From Thysanoteuthis rhombus (taxonomy: Eukaryota; Mollusca; Cephalopoda; Oegopsida; Thysanoteuthidae): a stretch of DNA of 64,000 bases. A model generated the notes under the pieces. The model was given only the letters and a program-made list of their open reading frames with translations. It was not told the origin of the DNA and made no database searches. How positions within the stretch are numbered: the stretch's first letter is position 1; each line of letters starts with the position of its first letter. This document shows positions 12,076 to 24,305 of this stretch, one piece after another. The translations under genes and the position numbers were made by a program. The DNA lies in assembly GCA_963457665.1 (NCBI GenBank), contig OY735215.1, forward strand, positions 41,084,825 through 41,148,824, in the 5' to 3' direction.

Positions 12076-12999
12076 TTCTAATAGTAATAAAAAAAAATGG
12101 GGGGGATATTAGAGAAGGAATTGTAAAGTGAAGGAATGGAAAAAGATTCTTCAATGGACTATAAAGTGAGGAAACTTTAGAGCACGGGGAGTAAAGAATG
12201 TTGTGCCAATCAATTTTTGCTTGCAATATACCAAGAGCCAAATAAGCCATTTTCATTTTGGGAGGATTTTCAGTATCCCTCTTAGAGTCTTTCACACAGG
12301 TTGCTTACCTCATTTTTACTTTTAGGTTGATAACCGATGACAACAGATTCACAAAGAGAGTATTACTGCTTTTTCAGAGGGACTACAAGCCTGGAGAGGG
12401 TTGCTGGCAAGCAAGATGGCAGTAGGGAAGAGTATGTTGGGAAACAAGGAAAATTAGTCTCATCATATCAAGTCAATGCTTCAGATTAATCATTGTTTGA
12501 TCATTTAATCAAGTATTTTGAGATACTTTTATACAATCATATTTTTGGTTATAAAATAAATGCTTGGATTGAAAATTTTTCAAAAGAATTTAATTTTCAA
12601 TGTATCATTTTCTGCCGAATGTAAAGGGTGGGGTCACCAATGAAATACATGCCTCTACAAGGGGACAGCAGTCCTGAAAGGTTAGGGAAAAAACTAATGT
12701 ATTGGATGATTGATCCATGTAAAGGAATTGTCAAATTCAATCCAATAAGCCACAGCTGGCCAATGCCTTGATAAGGCCCCAAGCAGAATTCCATTTTGAG
12801 GGTCTCTAACTATTGCTCTTGAGGGCCACCCTCACCCTTTGGAACCCTCTGGTACCAAAAGATCCCAAGCAGCTGCTTGGTTTGCTCAGAGCGGTGAAGA
12901 GGGTCTGCAATCAGCTTTTTACAAACCAAAAGTATTAATGATTTTTAGATTTTCAATGCAACATTCCAGTCATTTGAAATGTTAGAAGTGTTACATAAA

Positions 13000-13470
13000 G
13001 AGCCACCACCAGTGCCCTTTCATGTCCTTCGTTGAATCTTTCCCAAAATTTACCAGACCTCTTTATCATGTGCGTAATGGCACCAATACTTTCTGAACTA
13101 ATCTACTTCATCTTGTCGTCTTATATTTTGTCAGTATGATCTCTGTGGATCCATGTCATGAGTTGTGATGTCCAGCAGTTGCCTGCCATTCTCGCAACAT
13201 GACTAGCCCATCACAATTTGAGTTTTCTAATGGATTCTATGATATTTCAGATTCCTGTTTTTCCTCATACTGATGATATATTGGGCTGTCTTGTGATCTC
13301 TCTATATTATGTAGAACATGATTCGCTCAGGTGCACGTTGCATGGTTTTCAGTTTTCAGATCAATCTTTTGATTAGGTTCGCTGTTTCGGATCCATTGGT
13401 TGTATACCCCATTTTTATGAGCACTACAAGGATTTTCTTGTTCTTGAAGGTTGTTTTCGCTGGTTTATAA
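13000..13470 (-). mobile_element. RTE-type LINE 3' end
   Basis: The minus strand carries the tail of an RTE-clade ORF2. Family landmarks read from the other copies include Trp-Gln-Trp-Ala-Gly-His-Ile-Ala-Arg-Met, Asp-Asn-Arg-Trp-Thr, Pro-Arg-Asp-His, and a terminal Gly-Glu-Gly-Leu-Cys-x-x-Thr-Asp. The copy is frameshifted and 5'-truncated. Confidence 0.7.
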
Positions 13471-13499
13471 AGTTTGAGAAAACTTGGAGAAGAAAAAAA

Positions 13500-13910
13500 A
13501 ACATGCTGACAAAAATAATCATACTATCATGACAATGATAATAATGATGATGATATCTGTTAAGACAACGACATTTACAATAATGATAACAAAATGTAAG
13601 ATGAAGATGCTGATGATGATTACGAAGTGAAGTGATTGGGTCCACACATGCAAACAGTGACAGCTTTCAATATCCAAATTAAATTTGGCGAGTTGATAGG
13701 CGCCAATGATCGTCAGAATTAACTGGACAGGAGGGGGAGGAATGATAAAAAATAATAATAAAAATACGATGATGCTGAAAAAGAAAAAAAAGAAAAAAGA
13801 GGAAAATGTGAGGGGGGGAAAAAAACAAAGAAAAAATTGATAATAATAATAAATGATGATAATAATTCCAAAAACTAACAAAAATGATTCCATTTTCTCT
13901 TTTCACCTCG
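13500..13910. repeat. Imperfect AAT/GAT-rich low-complexity tract
   Basis: Irregular GATAATAATGATGATGAT and purine-rich blocks lie between two RTE copies. It could be decayed RTE tail sequence. Confidence 0.5.
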
Positions 13911-14206
13911 AAAGTTGCGGCAAGATTATTAAAAAGTAATAAATATTAATAAAATAACAATCAGCTTCCATTAACCTGTTCCAAACTGAGAACCCCCCAT
14001 TGAGGATTCATCCCTGCCTCCGAACCTAAAATGAGAAAATAGTTATCCTCAGGCTAATAAATTTCCAAACAGCTTTTAATTAGTGTTTTCTTCATTTTTT
14101 TTCAGGATTTTTTTCAAATAATTATCGCCCACATTTCTGCCATTACCGACTGATTCTAGTTACATTGACCAGCACGGTTTGTCACTTTCCAGAGTTTCTA
14201 CCAGAC

Positions 14207-14213
14207 TCATCAC

Positions 14214-14251
<38 letters not shown>

Positions 14252-14256
14252 CCATC
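14207..14256. repeat. (CAT)n microsatellite, RTE 3' tail
   Basis: About 16 CAT/ATC units abut the 3' end of the minus-strand RTE copy at 14257. RTE elements typically end in short tandem repeats and not poly(A). Confidence 0.85.
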
Positions 14257-14800
14257 AGTCATTTAGCATCTGTTGTTTGACATACAACTTCCCAAAAATT
14301 TGCCAGACCAATCAATCATGGGCATTGCAGAGCAAGTATTTTCTGAACTTGTCTAGTTCATCACACTATCTTATATTTTGCTGTCAACAGTTTTGAATAT
14401 GATCTCTGAGAATCCACGTTATGAGTCCTGATGTCCACTGGTTGTCTGGCATTATTGCAATATGACCAGACCATTGCCAAGTGAGTTTCCTGATGGATTC
14501 TATGATATCTCAGACTCCTGTCTTTTTCTTCGTACATACTTTGCTGTCTTGTGATATCTGCATGTGCTGCTTATCATGATTCTCTTCAGTGTACATTGAA
14601 TTGAAGATTGATTTCTTGGTTAGGATCCATGTATCAGCTCCATAGGCAACTATTGGGAGGAAGTATTGGTTGAATACTCTCCTTTTTAAGTCTAATGAGA
14701 TTTTCTTGTTCTTGAAGGTTGAGCTTACTCTACCGATAACTAGCTAAGCTCTTACTAACTGATATCTAGTTCTCATTCTGGAGCTGACTCCAGCTTCAAT
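14257..14800 (-). mobile_element. RTE-type LINE 3' end
   Basis: This is the same ORF tail as at 13000 in the same orientation, extending further upstream to a segment that encodes a Tyr-Gly-Ala-like motif (AGCTCCATAGG on the plus strand). Its simple-repeat tail is at 14207. Confidence 0.75.
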
Positions 14801-15519
14801 TCTTAAAATTCATACAAGACAAGAAAATCTAAATGATAATACCTTGGGGAATAACCACCGATCAAAGTGATCTCCCTTTCGTTTTTAGGTGAAATTTTAG
14901 ATGCTTTCACACATCTCTATTAGACACTATTTGGTTGGTCAGTTCCATTTATTTAAACAACAGAAAGAGGAAGGAAGGGAATGTGTGATGTCATTACAAG
15001 AGCATCTTTTCTGATCAAAAGATGACGTATCAAGCATCAGTGTTGCTAAGTATCATTTGTTATCAATAGTAAAACTGTCTTCAAAGATTGCTAAAATCAA
15101 TCAGCTAAACTTTTCAATTTCCAGCTAAAATTATAGCTCAAAATTGTTACAAATACTCATTTAAAGCCCACACCGAAAAAATAAAATAAAATGACCATAC
15201 AGCAAGACTCCAGAATAAGTTATAGATAAAAATTGTGCATCCACTTTAATTTAGACTTTCTAATTGTTTCTATCAGTAATAATCAGGTTTTCGGGTGAAC
15301 TATTCATTTTTCATTGTATCTTTCATGATTTCAACATACTTTATGCACTTGTGTAGACTTATAGGTCAGTAGTACAGCAAAATAACCACCTCTCTAATAG
15401 AAACTGCCTTTATGTAAACCCTGAGGAGCATACAAACCATAAGTAAAATCTCAGACAAAACCAGGAAACTCATTTAAAAGTGTACAAACCTTAAACCACC
15501 AATAACAACAAGCAAAAAA

Positions 15520-16070
15520 ATTCAAGGAGACCGAACTGAAGACGAAAGAAAGTACACAATAGCAACCATTGAATTAACTCTTGAAAAGTATCAGGGCTTC
15601 AAAACTATAAACAAAGATTTCAGTACATATAACTAGCATATTCAAAGAAAAAACGGAGACATAACAACAGACAGAGACAGGATTGTTGACTGTGCCCAAG
15701 AATTCTACCAAAAACTCTACTCTTCAAAACATGGACAACACTGAACAGGATACGCAAGATGCAAACAATCACTTAGAGGACTTCCCAGAAGTAATATGCT
15801 AGGAGGTAAAACAAGCCACCAAACAAACAAAAAATGGAAAAGCTAGTGGACCACATAACATCACCATCAATCTACTCAAAAATGATGATAAGATCATCAC
15901 TTAAAAACTAGCTATTCTATTCAACTTATGTCTAAAACAAAGTTTGGTCCCAGAAGACTAGAACATGGCAATTATAATGCTTTTACATAAAAGAAGAAAT
16001 CTGAAAGACCCCAACACCAAAGAGTTGGAGTCATACCTGCATGGCATCAATGGTTAAACAAGCAAAGTTG
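15520..16070 (+). mobile_element. RTE-type LINE, start of RT domain
   Basis: The plus strand spells Ile-Thr-Thr-Asp-Arg-Asp-Arg-Ile-Val and Glu-Phe-Tyr-Gln-Lys-Leu-Tyr-Ser-Ser. It then gives Lys-Asn-Gly-Lys-Ala-Ser-Gly-Pro and Pro-Glu-Asp-Trp-Asn-Met-Ala-Ile-Ile-Met-Leu-Leu-His-Lys-Lys. These are the linker and first reverse-transcriptase blocks of RTE-like elements. It breaks off before the catalytic Tyr-x-Asp-Asp region and has stops. Confidence 0.75.
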
Positions 16071-16429
16071 TATAACATCTTTTGATGAATCAATCTCCAC
16101 ATTAACCTTTTCCACTTCAGTTTGTTGAAGACCTACATTTGTAATGGAATTTATTTCTTATGATTTCCAGGTGAATAACTGTATCAGCAATGGTTTGTTT
16201 GCTTTCTTTCTCTGTGAGGATCTAATGTCAGGAGTTCAGTCGGCTTTTAACTAACAAACAACTTTAACTCTTATATTGACAGAAGGATATTTGAATATGA
16301 CTTTCAAAAGGAATAATCAACGATCAAAGTTATCACACTTCACCTTTTGGTGATTTTTTAAAAAAACTTCTTTCCAATTCTACTAGCATAAGAGTTCCAT
16401 TATTAGAAAATGTCAGATGAAACTGTTAG

Positions 16430-16680
16430 AATAGGTTTCTTCTATTTTCAAGCTGGTTTGGCAGATTGAAAATTTTGAAATTTACTAACTGTCTTGAAAT
16501 AATGTTTTCTTTTGGGTTTTCTTCATTCCCCCAACCTATAGATATTAGTGAGGGATTCAATTTATGATATAAGTTCATGCTGAATTGCTCACAAGTTCGC
16601 ACACATTTAACCGATGGACATTGCAACTCATGACATGGTTCCCCAGAGATCACATGCGCAACCAAGGCCGTATTGAGTGA
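16430..16680 (-). repeat. Rep-A copy, diverged
   Basis: It contains inverted family blocks (GGTTTCTTCTATTTTCAAG, CTGGTTTGGC, ATTCAATTTATGATATAAGTT). It is weaker than other copies. Confidence 0.5.
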
Positions 16681-17183
16681 CTTATTTTTATACTATCCAC
16701 AGAAGAGTTATACTGCCAATTAGGTGTGGTATCGAGTGGTTTATGATATAAAGAGTTAAACACTTTATTTTCTATATAAAAAAATACCATTGTGTTCCCA
16801 GAGTAAATAATTACATTCAGCCATCACAAAACTAGCAAGAAAACTGAAAGAACTTAAAACAAAACTTTATCTCGATAATGAACAGCAAGACTTTTTTGAT
16901 TTGTTTCTCTTTTCTTGTCCACGATCCCTAACAAAAGCAAGAAGAATGTATATTTTTTTAATGAAAATTTCCTCTCCCTACAATTTGAAAAATGGACTAT
17001 TCCACTTGAATGAGTTCAGTTACACTTTCATTAAACCTCAGATGGAGTTGGTAAGACTTAAACATTTATTTACTCTATTAACAGCTTTGGAATAGAGGAC
17101 TATTAAGTCTTAAAGTAAGCAAGAGAACGTGAAGAAGCTGTTCAAACTCCACAGAAATATGGGTAGATATTTTACCCACGCTC

Positions 17184-17254
<71 letters not shown>

Positions 17255-17262
17255 TATGTATA
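17184..17262. repeat. (TA)n microsatellite
   Basis: 79 bp with two TATG interruptions, about 100 bp from a second array that carries a Rep-D module. Confidence 0.9.
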
Positions 17263-17284
17263 AACTTACATAATTGCATTACCA

Positions 17285-17355
17285 GATATTTAAAAATAAT
17301 TAACTGAAATGATATAAATTCACATCTCTAGTGTTTAAAGCTGTAAAGCTTTATT

Positions 17356-17360
<5 letters not shown>
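17285..17360 (-). repeat. Rep-D module attached to (TA)n, inverted
   Basis: The segment ends GTTTAAAGCTGTAAAGCTTT directly before a (TA)n run, the mirror image of the copy at 18799. Confidence 0.65.
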
Positions 17361-17423
<63 letters not shown>

Positions 17424-17425
17424 GT
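17360..17425. repeat. (TA)n microsatellite
   Basis: 66 bp, directly preceded by an inverted Rep-D module. Confidence 0.9.
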
Positions 17426-17595
17426 AATAATCATATAAAAGTAGAAGTAAACTCTTTCTTCATATAATCATAATATTGCTTTGTTTTTGTTTTTAAAAAA
17501 AAATGGATAATACATTGAACACTTTTTCAATGAAAATTAAATCATAAAAATTCAACCATATCACTCATAATCTTGGAATCAACATTACAAAGCAG

Positions 17596-17598
<3 letters not shown>

Positions 17599-17658
<60 letters not shown>

Positions 17659-17680
17659 CATATGCATACATACATACAAA
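17599..17680. repeat. (TA)n passing into (TACA)n
   Basis: A compound microsatellite, the third array within 500 bp. Confidence 0.9.
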
Positions 17681-18355
17681 AGTACAAATTAGTAGTACAA
17701 TATCTAATGCGTGATTGGTTTATGTCAGAGAGTGCTCAATGCATTCAATAGTAAATTGAATTAGAGTAGAGCTTGAAATATGATGAATAAAGGATTCGCT
17801 ACACAAACACAAAGCTCCTTCAGGCAAATGATTCGATTAATCTAGATCCCTACTTAGGACATTACTGGGTGGAGGGTCTATTTTTCTGGTTGGAAAACAT
17901 TCCTCTTATTCTCTTTAAATATCTTTCCTTTTTTCTTGTCCTAGATGGTAAAAATAATAGATTTACAACTCAAACACTTTTATATAGAACACTTTATGAA
18001 ATAAATCCATCATACATTGGATATTGAATTACTAATTTGTACTTGGGTGTACATACATATATATATTTATACGAAAAGAAAGTTACTAGTATTCCATGAG
18101 AAGGGTCCAATAAATGTAATCGATAAGTAAGAAGTAAAGAAAGGACACACTGGTTGGAGATTATTTCATATTTACATACTTAGATATTTACTAAAAAATG
18201 TTTGTGCTCATAGTTGTATTTCTCAGTTCATAGGAAAGATTAATAAATCAATTATTTTACTCAATATCCAAGTTAAAGAACACATGTTGATCACCCCCTC
18301 CCCTCCCTTTCAGCAATGGTTCATACAAGTAGTCAGTTATTTTATATAGGATATA

Positions 18356-18358
<3 letters not shown>

Positions 18359-18397
<39 letters not shown>

Positions 18398-18400
18398 ATA
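18359..18400. repeat. (TA)n microsatellite
   Basis: It is followed by a Rep-E module. Confidence 0.9.
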
Positions 18401-18475
18401 TGATTATAAATTGCATCATATTACATCAAGAAATTCTCATTTGAAATGGTTCCTCGTCATTACAGAGTTAATGTA
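18395..18475 (+). repeat. Rep-E module attached to (TA)n
   Basis: GATTATAAATTGCATCATATT, then CATTTGAAATGGTTCCTCGTC, follows (TA)n. The same block recurs at 18672-18740 and in weaker form at 39862-39925. Confidence 0.6.
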
Positions 18476-18671
18476 TTACTTATGCAAAACAAAGTAAATA
18501 GAATAAACAATCAAAGAAAATTGAGTTGAACAGCCATCAGTAATGCAAAAGCCCAAATAACTGTTTTCACTCCAAATTCTCATCTTGTTCATTCTCAGTC
18601 TATATCTGCTCCATCCGTTTCTTTCAACATGACAATTATATATTAAGAAATGGGAATATACAGTCTGACAG

Positions 18672-18738
18672 AATGATTATAAATTGCATTATATTATACA
18701 GAAATTCTTATTTGAAATGATCTCCCATCATTACACTG

Positions 18739-18740
<2 letters not shown>
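18672..18740 (+). repeat. Rep-E module attached to (TA)n
   Basis: This is a near-identical block to 18395-18475, but here the (TA)n follows it instead of preceding it. Confidence 0.6.

Positions 18741-18799
<59 letters not shown>
18740..18799. repeat. (TA)30 microsatellite
   Basis: It is sandwiched between a Rep-E module (left) and a Rep-D module (right). Confidence 0.9.
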
Positions 18800-18803
<4 letters not shown>

Positions 18804-18900
18804 AGAAAGCTTTACAGCTTTAAACAATAAACATTAAAAAATTTTTGTGTCACTTTGGACACATATTTCCCAATACCTGTCATTGTAATTTATAAAATTT
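18799..18900 (+). repeat. Rep-D module attached to (TA)n
   Basis: GTCTAGAAAGCTTTACAGC directly follows a 60-bp (TA)n run and continues as TTTAAAC...CATTAAAAAATTTTTGTGTCAC...ATTTCCCA. The same order of blocks is seen at 52655 and, inverted, at 2646 and 17290. Confidence 0.7.
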
Positions 18901-19274
18901 TCTTTAGTGTTTTTCTTTCTCTCTGTTTCACAGATAATTTGTTATGGTACAATGTATAAATTATCTCTTGTTGGGATATATATACATCACTTCTGAATTC
19001 AAATATGTCTGTGAATTTTTTCACAGATAATAACTAAAGTGAAAATATTGTCAATTTGTTTTACCAATTTTTAATGTCAACACCGCACACTTAGCAGGGA
19101 AATTTCTTGGAGCAATTGGTATTAAATTCTTCTTTTTTATCATTTGGATTTTACAAGCACGTGGCCTCCTAAGTGTTTCATCAATTTTCTCTGAAAACAT
19201 GGATGCAGCCAATAGCTTTCAGTAATGAATACCAAAATGCAAAAAAACATTAATGAATAAATTTCAAATGTTTG

Positions 19275-19870
19275 CAGAATCATCATCATCAGAAGCCTTT
19301 TAGCATCCGTCATTTGACATAAACCTTCCAAAAGATTCAGATTGCCAGACCTCTCTATCATGGGCATTTTGTAGCCAGTGCTATCCATATATATCTAGCT
19401 CATCACGCAATCTTATTTTCTGTCAGGCACAATTTTGCAAATAATTTCTGGGGATCCATGTTGTGAATTGTATTCTCCAGCTGTTGCTATTCTTGCAACA
19501 TGTACGACCCATTGCCATTCTTTTTTAGTTTTCTAGCTGTTGCTATGATATCACAGACTCCTGTCTTTCCTCTAATATACTGTGCGATTATGATCTCTCA
19601 ATGTGAGGTTGAGCATGATTCTCTCAAGTGCATGTTGCATGGTTCTCAGTTTGAGGGTCAATCTTTCGGTCAGGCTCTGTTTCTTCTCCGTAGGTAACTA
19701 TCGGAAGGATACATTGGTTGTATGCCCTTCTTTTAGGACTAGTGGGATTTTTTTGTTCTTGACAGTTGAGCTTGCTCTACTGAAAACTTGCCAACCCAGT
19801 TTGATTCTTCGCTTTATTTCTTCTTCTTTTGATAACTTCATGGAGACTTGCTGTCCAAGGTCGTGATATT
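19275..19870 (-). mobile_element. RTE-type LINE 3' end
   Basis: The ORF2 tail ends Glu-Gly-Leu-Cys-Gln-Met-Thr-Asp-Ala-Lys-Arg-Leu-Leu. An ATCATCATCATC tail lies at its 3' side. Further upstream it holds Lys-Leu-Ser-Lys-Glu-Glu-Glu-Ile-Lys-Arg-Arg-Ile-Lys-Leu-Gly-Trp, a block also seen in the copy at 23885. Confidence 0.8.
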
Positions 19871-20009
19871 GAATTTGTTGCAAATGGGGATAAAGCAGCT
19901 ATGGAACCATAGTTTCAATAGTGGAATAACTTGTAAGATGTCAAGGCCATCTTGAAAAAAAAGTACCAAATACTTCACAAATATGATTCATAGATATGTC
20001 AGATATTAG

Positions 20010-20450
20010 AAACTGTCAACCAGAAATGTCAATATAGGTTTCTTCAGTTTTTAAGTTGGTCCGGCTGGCTGGTTGCGTGCATGTATCACATATGAAGGCT
20101 ATACCAATGAAGCTAGTGGGCTGAAATTAACACTTACCTTGACCAAAAATCCAAGAAGCGCTTTAAAAAAAAAAAAAATGCCCCCATAACTAGGTTTTTA
20201 GTGGAGGTTCATTTACCAAGTTAGTTTAATGTTAGTTTATGCTAATTTAACCCCTTAGTATGTGCTTGCTTGTTTTTTGATGATTCAAACTTTTTTTGAT
20301 GATCATTAACGAAACAAAAAGGCAAGACAAGTAACTTTTTCATTGATTAATTCTTTTTCAATTTTTTTATTTGATCACCTCCTACAAGGCATGCTGCCAA
20401 TAGTCAAAGGTCACATAACAGTTTCTACCGAGTGATTAAGCAGATCTATT
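20010..20450 (-). repeat. Rep-A copy
   Basis: The inverted order is clear: AGGTTTCTTCAGTTTTTAAG, CTGGCTGGTTGCGTGCATG, TTTATGCTAATTTAACC, GGCATGCTGCCAATAG, GTCACATAACAG. Confidence 0.75.
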
Positions 20451-20552
20451 TTATATACATATGCATATACACATACATTTTTGGATACTGCCTTGTGCCG
20501 TGCCCATGCAGATTTTTCAAGTTGTGATCAGGAATCTCCAGACTCTCTCTTT

Positions 20553-20554
<2 letters not shown>

Positions 20555-20596
<42 letters not shown>
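20555..20596. repeat. (CA)21 microsatellite
   Basis: A clean CA run preceded by CT-rich sequence; the only long CA array of the window. Confidence 0.95.
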
Positions 20597-20599
<3 letters not shown>

Positions 20600-20832
20600 G
20601 AGCAAAGAGAGAAGAATCTGTAGCCTACTTGGCTGGCTGATCAGTTGCTTTGTTGGGCTACGGTGATTCAATAAGTGCACACATTTATGATGATTAGCTA
20701 GAAAACCACACATGATATTTTTTTCAATTACTCACAATTATAGATAATTTGAAATACATCCAAATAGATAGATATTTATGAAATCATTATCAGTAAGTAT
20801 AATTTTTACTAAGAGAATTATTTCATACTTCA

Positions 20833-20991
20833 GGGAATAAATGATGACTTTTATCTGCAACAAATGAAATTTGTTGAGAGGCAGGTGACAGAGCTAAACA
20901 CCATTTTCAGCTATTTACAACTATTGAGTTCTTTCGAGAAATATGATGGGCTGGAAAATGGAATTGGCAAACCAAGTTCAATGCTGAGGTA
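20833..20991 (+). other. Unassigned exon-like open frame
   Basis: After a fair acceptor (ATACTTCAG|GG) the plus strand is open for 52 codons to a TAG. It has protein-like composition: Phe-Tyr-Leu-Gln-Gln-Met-Lys-Phe-Val-Glu, Glu-Leu-Asn-Thr-Ile-Phe, and Lys-Tyr-Asp-Gly-Leu-Glu-Asn-Gly. I do not recognise it. It is antisense to the SNX14-like gene and could be part of an unknown transposable element, since Rep-G lies 70 bp further on. Confidence 0.3.
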
Positions 20992-21059
20992 GTTGGTGAT
21001 CACTTTATACTATTGCCTTCCAGAAAAGTATAAATTCACTTACTAGCCCTTTCAGTGCA

Positions 21060-21185
21060 GTGAGGCAGTCCATCAAATATAAGGCTACTCTGACAAAAAA
21101 ACCTACAGCTTGGCAGATACCTTGACTATCTCTACTTACTGAGCAACTGTGGAAGGGTACCAAGCCTGAAGAGTGGACTTGGTAT
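21060..21185 (+). repeat. Rep-G copy
   Basis: It shares ACAGCTTGGCAGA, ACTGAGCAACTG, GGAAGGGTACCAAGCC and GAAGAGTGGAC with 52865-52975. Confidence 0.5.
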
Positions 21186-21599
21186 GTGCGACTGATCTCC
21201 ATTTGTGAAAATTAGGCCAACAGCTAAATGTAGTTTAGTATGGCAGATGGCTAAATGTTAGGTGAAAGGATTTGGAAGATTATAATACACAAATATCCAA
21301 ACTGGGGAAAGTCTGCTGTCTTTGAAAATCAGCATTCAAAATCCTTGCTTTTTAGCTGGCTTTGAACACTAACCACTGGCATCAGATGAAAACGTGGATT
21401 TACTTCAGCCACATGACGAGCCATAAAATGATATGTTAATTACATTGGAATAATGTACTCCTTCTGTGGAGGGAGTAATTATTTACTGCTACCTGGAACA
21501 GATTAACTTTAACACTGTTGCTGGGTTCAAGTTATTCATCTGTTCTGACATATACATCTACATATCTACCAGGACTTTGCCCAACCTCAACTATAAATA

Positions 21600-21910
21600 G
21601 TAAAAATTTGAAATTTTGCAAACAAACCCCCTCCAATGAGTAAAGAATTTTTTTCTGTTCTGATGAAATTCACCACTTGAATAGTTTTTTATTGGGACAG
21701 GTTTAAATTTACAATCATAGTGAATGCCAAATTGGTCCCTCAATTTGTGTCCAGAAACATTCATGCTTGTTCTTCTTATTTTTTCTATTTGTAATTATTA
21801 GTGATCATAGCCCCCAAAAAGGAGGAAAAGCAATATTCATTTTTTTCCAATTTTCATTTGAGTACACTATCAAGTGACTCACCAGACCAACTTTTCTATC
21901 TATTTTTTTT
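21600..21910 (-). repeat. Rep-A copy, diverged
   Basis: GGTCCCTCAATTTGTGTC, CATGCTTGTTCTTCTTA, GTGATCATAGCC and AAGTGACTCACCAGACC are in inverted family order. Confidence 0.6.
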
Positions 21911-23884
21911 TTTGATCACATTGGTAGTATTCTCACCAAGGCAACATAGTTTTACCACCTCCACTGCTCAGTTTATGAGATAAAAAGCAGCATATACGGA
22001 TGGGGGTGATTCACATTTTTTCTTGGATGGTAAGTTTTGTTTGTATAGTGACTCTATAGCATCCTAAAATCATTAAGAGAATTTCCAACTTTTTGTGGTA
22101 TATTCATCTTCAACATTCACAGCAAATCTCCAAAGATTTTCTCCAATGCAACTGGCTTTCTTTTCATTTCTGCTCTTGCTGTCTCTAAGGCAATCAAATA
22201 TGGATATCAAGAAATGACTTGAAAGCAAAGAAATTAAAGTCCCATTTTGGAATATCAATAATTCAAGACTAATTCTAATTACACATCGCTGCTCAAGTTT
22301 GCCAACAAAGCTGAATCATATTTTTGTTTTTCAACTTCATAAGACAAAGTTAAATATTCATTTCCTTGCATGCTTGTGCTTCAAACATCTCTAGAAGTTG
22401 TATTTTAGTTATCATAAAGAAAAGGCAAAGAAACCTCTTATGAGGAGAGACAAGAGGGATAACCAGGTACAAGAGCTACTTGTAGTAATATTGTCAGTCT
22501 GTGGATACTGGGAATTAGTTTGTGGTTCTGCTTCCAAGATTAGCTGAAAAGTTGACATCAAGAATAAAACACATTTGTATGAATACTACAAGTTTTAATC
22601 CTCTTCAAATACTGTTGGACAAACTCTGAACACAAAAAACTAAGCCGATTCAACAATAAATAAAAATGCTTGGTATGTCCATAACAAATCATCTAAATTC
22701 TGTTCCACTCATGAAATAAAGACAAGTTATCCAAAGTATAATCTTATACAGCAAAAACTCTCACGACCACATAACAAATTGTTTTCAAGGCAATTCAAGC
22801 AGTCAATGAAAGATATCTTATCTTGACCTTTCTGTATACAATCGCCTTAAATCCAAAAGAAAAAAATGTACCTAGGGTGCACTTTCACTAAATAAATTGC
22901 TTCTCCTATTGATTGAATAATTTTGAATTAATGCTAATCTTGGGTTACTGTTTATCTTACAACAATTGACATTATTCAAAACTGAAATATTTGAATTAAA
23001 AAGCCTTTTATAGCTTGAGTGTAAAACTATTTTAAAATGCATTAAAACTTGATAAAAAAGAAAAAGTAAATTTCTATTCAATAGCGAGGAAGATGAGTGT
23101 GACCTCTTCAAAAGATAAAAGTGAGGAAGATGTATGTGACCTCATGGAAGATAAAGTGAATTAGAACCCCATTACCCGATCCAAATTCAATGACAAATTA
23201 TTTTAAGATAATGTCTAAAGGTGAACAAATCTATTTTGATTTCCATACTCTCATAAATACTAAAAAGAAAACTGTTTTATTTTTATCAATTTTTCAAAGA
23301 TATTCAGGACAGCCACTATTAATTCAATACACATTATTTCTTTCACTAGTTTAGCATTTTTTACATTTATGTTATTCAGTTGTTAAAGTAAGTTTTCATT
23401 TTAATTTTATAAAGTAACCACTAACTTTGATTAGTTCTCAGCGACTGATGCAATCAGCAATTTTTATCATAAACCAATATACATAAGACTAAGTGAGAAA
23501 TAATCATAGCAAATAAAAGATTCCCAGGGAAATCTTTCAGAAAAAAGATATGTTAAAAAAAAAGATGAAACCAGATTTCTATTGAGGTACTTGTATAAAG
23601 AGACAACGGAAGTGCAAAGTAGTACAACAATCATCAGCACAGACAAAAAGAATTGGCAAACACATTGTCAACCTTGACAAGGATAAGTCATACAGATATA
23701 AGATGAAAACAACAGCTGCCTGTGCTAAAAACTCTATTTCTTTTTAAATAAATTATCAACTTTACTTCTTGGCACTGATTATATATCAATTTCAACTAAT
23801 CCTACTTCAAGTATGTCAAATTCTTTCCCTTGGGTACAGAAAGGATTTATCTTCTTCTCATATACAAATGAATATGTTGCAAAC

Positions 23885-24305
23885 AAAGACATAACAATCA
23901 AAATCGATGACGCAGAACTGGAGAAAGTAAACCACTACATCTACCTAGGATAACAAATCTCCATGAAATCCTCAAAGGAAGAAGAAATCAAGAGTGGAAT
24001 CAAGGGTTGGCAAACAAAAAATTCTGCTCGTGCTAAAATGAAGGTTATACAACCAATGCATCCTCGCGATAGTCATCTATGGAGCTGAAATATGGAACAT
24101 GATCAAAATACTGACCCTTAAACTGAGAAACATGCTATGTGCACAAGGATGAATCATGCTCAACTTCACATGGAGAGATCAGAAGACAGCACAGTATATA
24201 AAAGGAAAGACAGGAGTCTGATATATCATAGAATCCATAGAAAAAATTGAATGGAAATGGGCTGGTCACATTGAATAGCAGATAATCAATGGACAACGAA
24301 TGATG
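23885..24305 (+). mobile_element. RTE-type LINE 3' part
   Basis: The plus strand reads Val-Asn-His-Tyr-Ile-Tyr-Leu-Gly, then Ser-Lys-Glu-Glu-Glu-Ile-Lys-Ser-Gly-Ile-Lys-Gly-Trp. It continues through the Tyr-Gly-Ala and Gly-His (Trp-Ala-Gly-His-type) segments with stops. These are standard RTE post-RT blocks. Confidence 0.75.

Noticed and set aside
13519-13893. Minus-strand 124-codon frame rich in Ile, Phe and Tyr
   Set aside because: It comes from AAT/GAT-rich low-complexity sequence.
14207-14256. CRISPR-like array
   Set aside because: It is a plain trinucleotide microsatellite at a LINE tail; there are no repeat-spacer units anywhere in the window.
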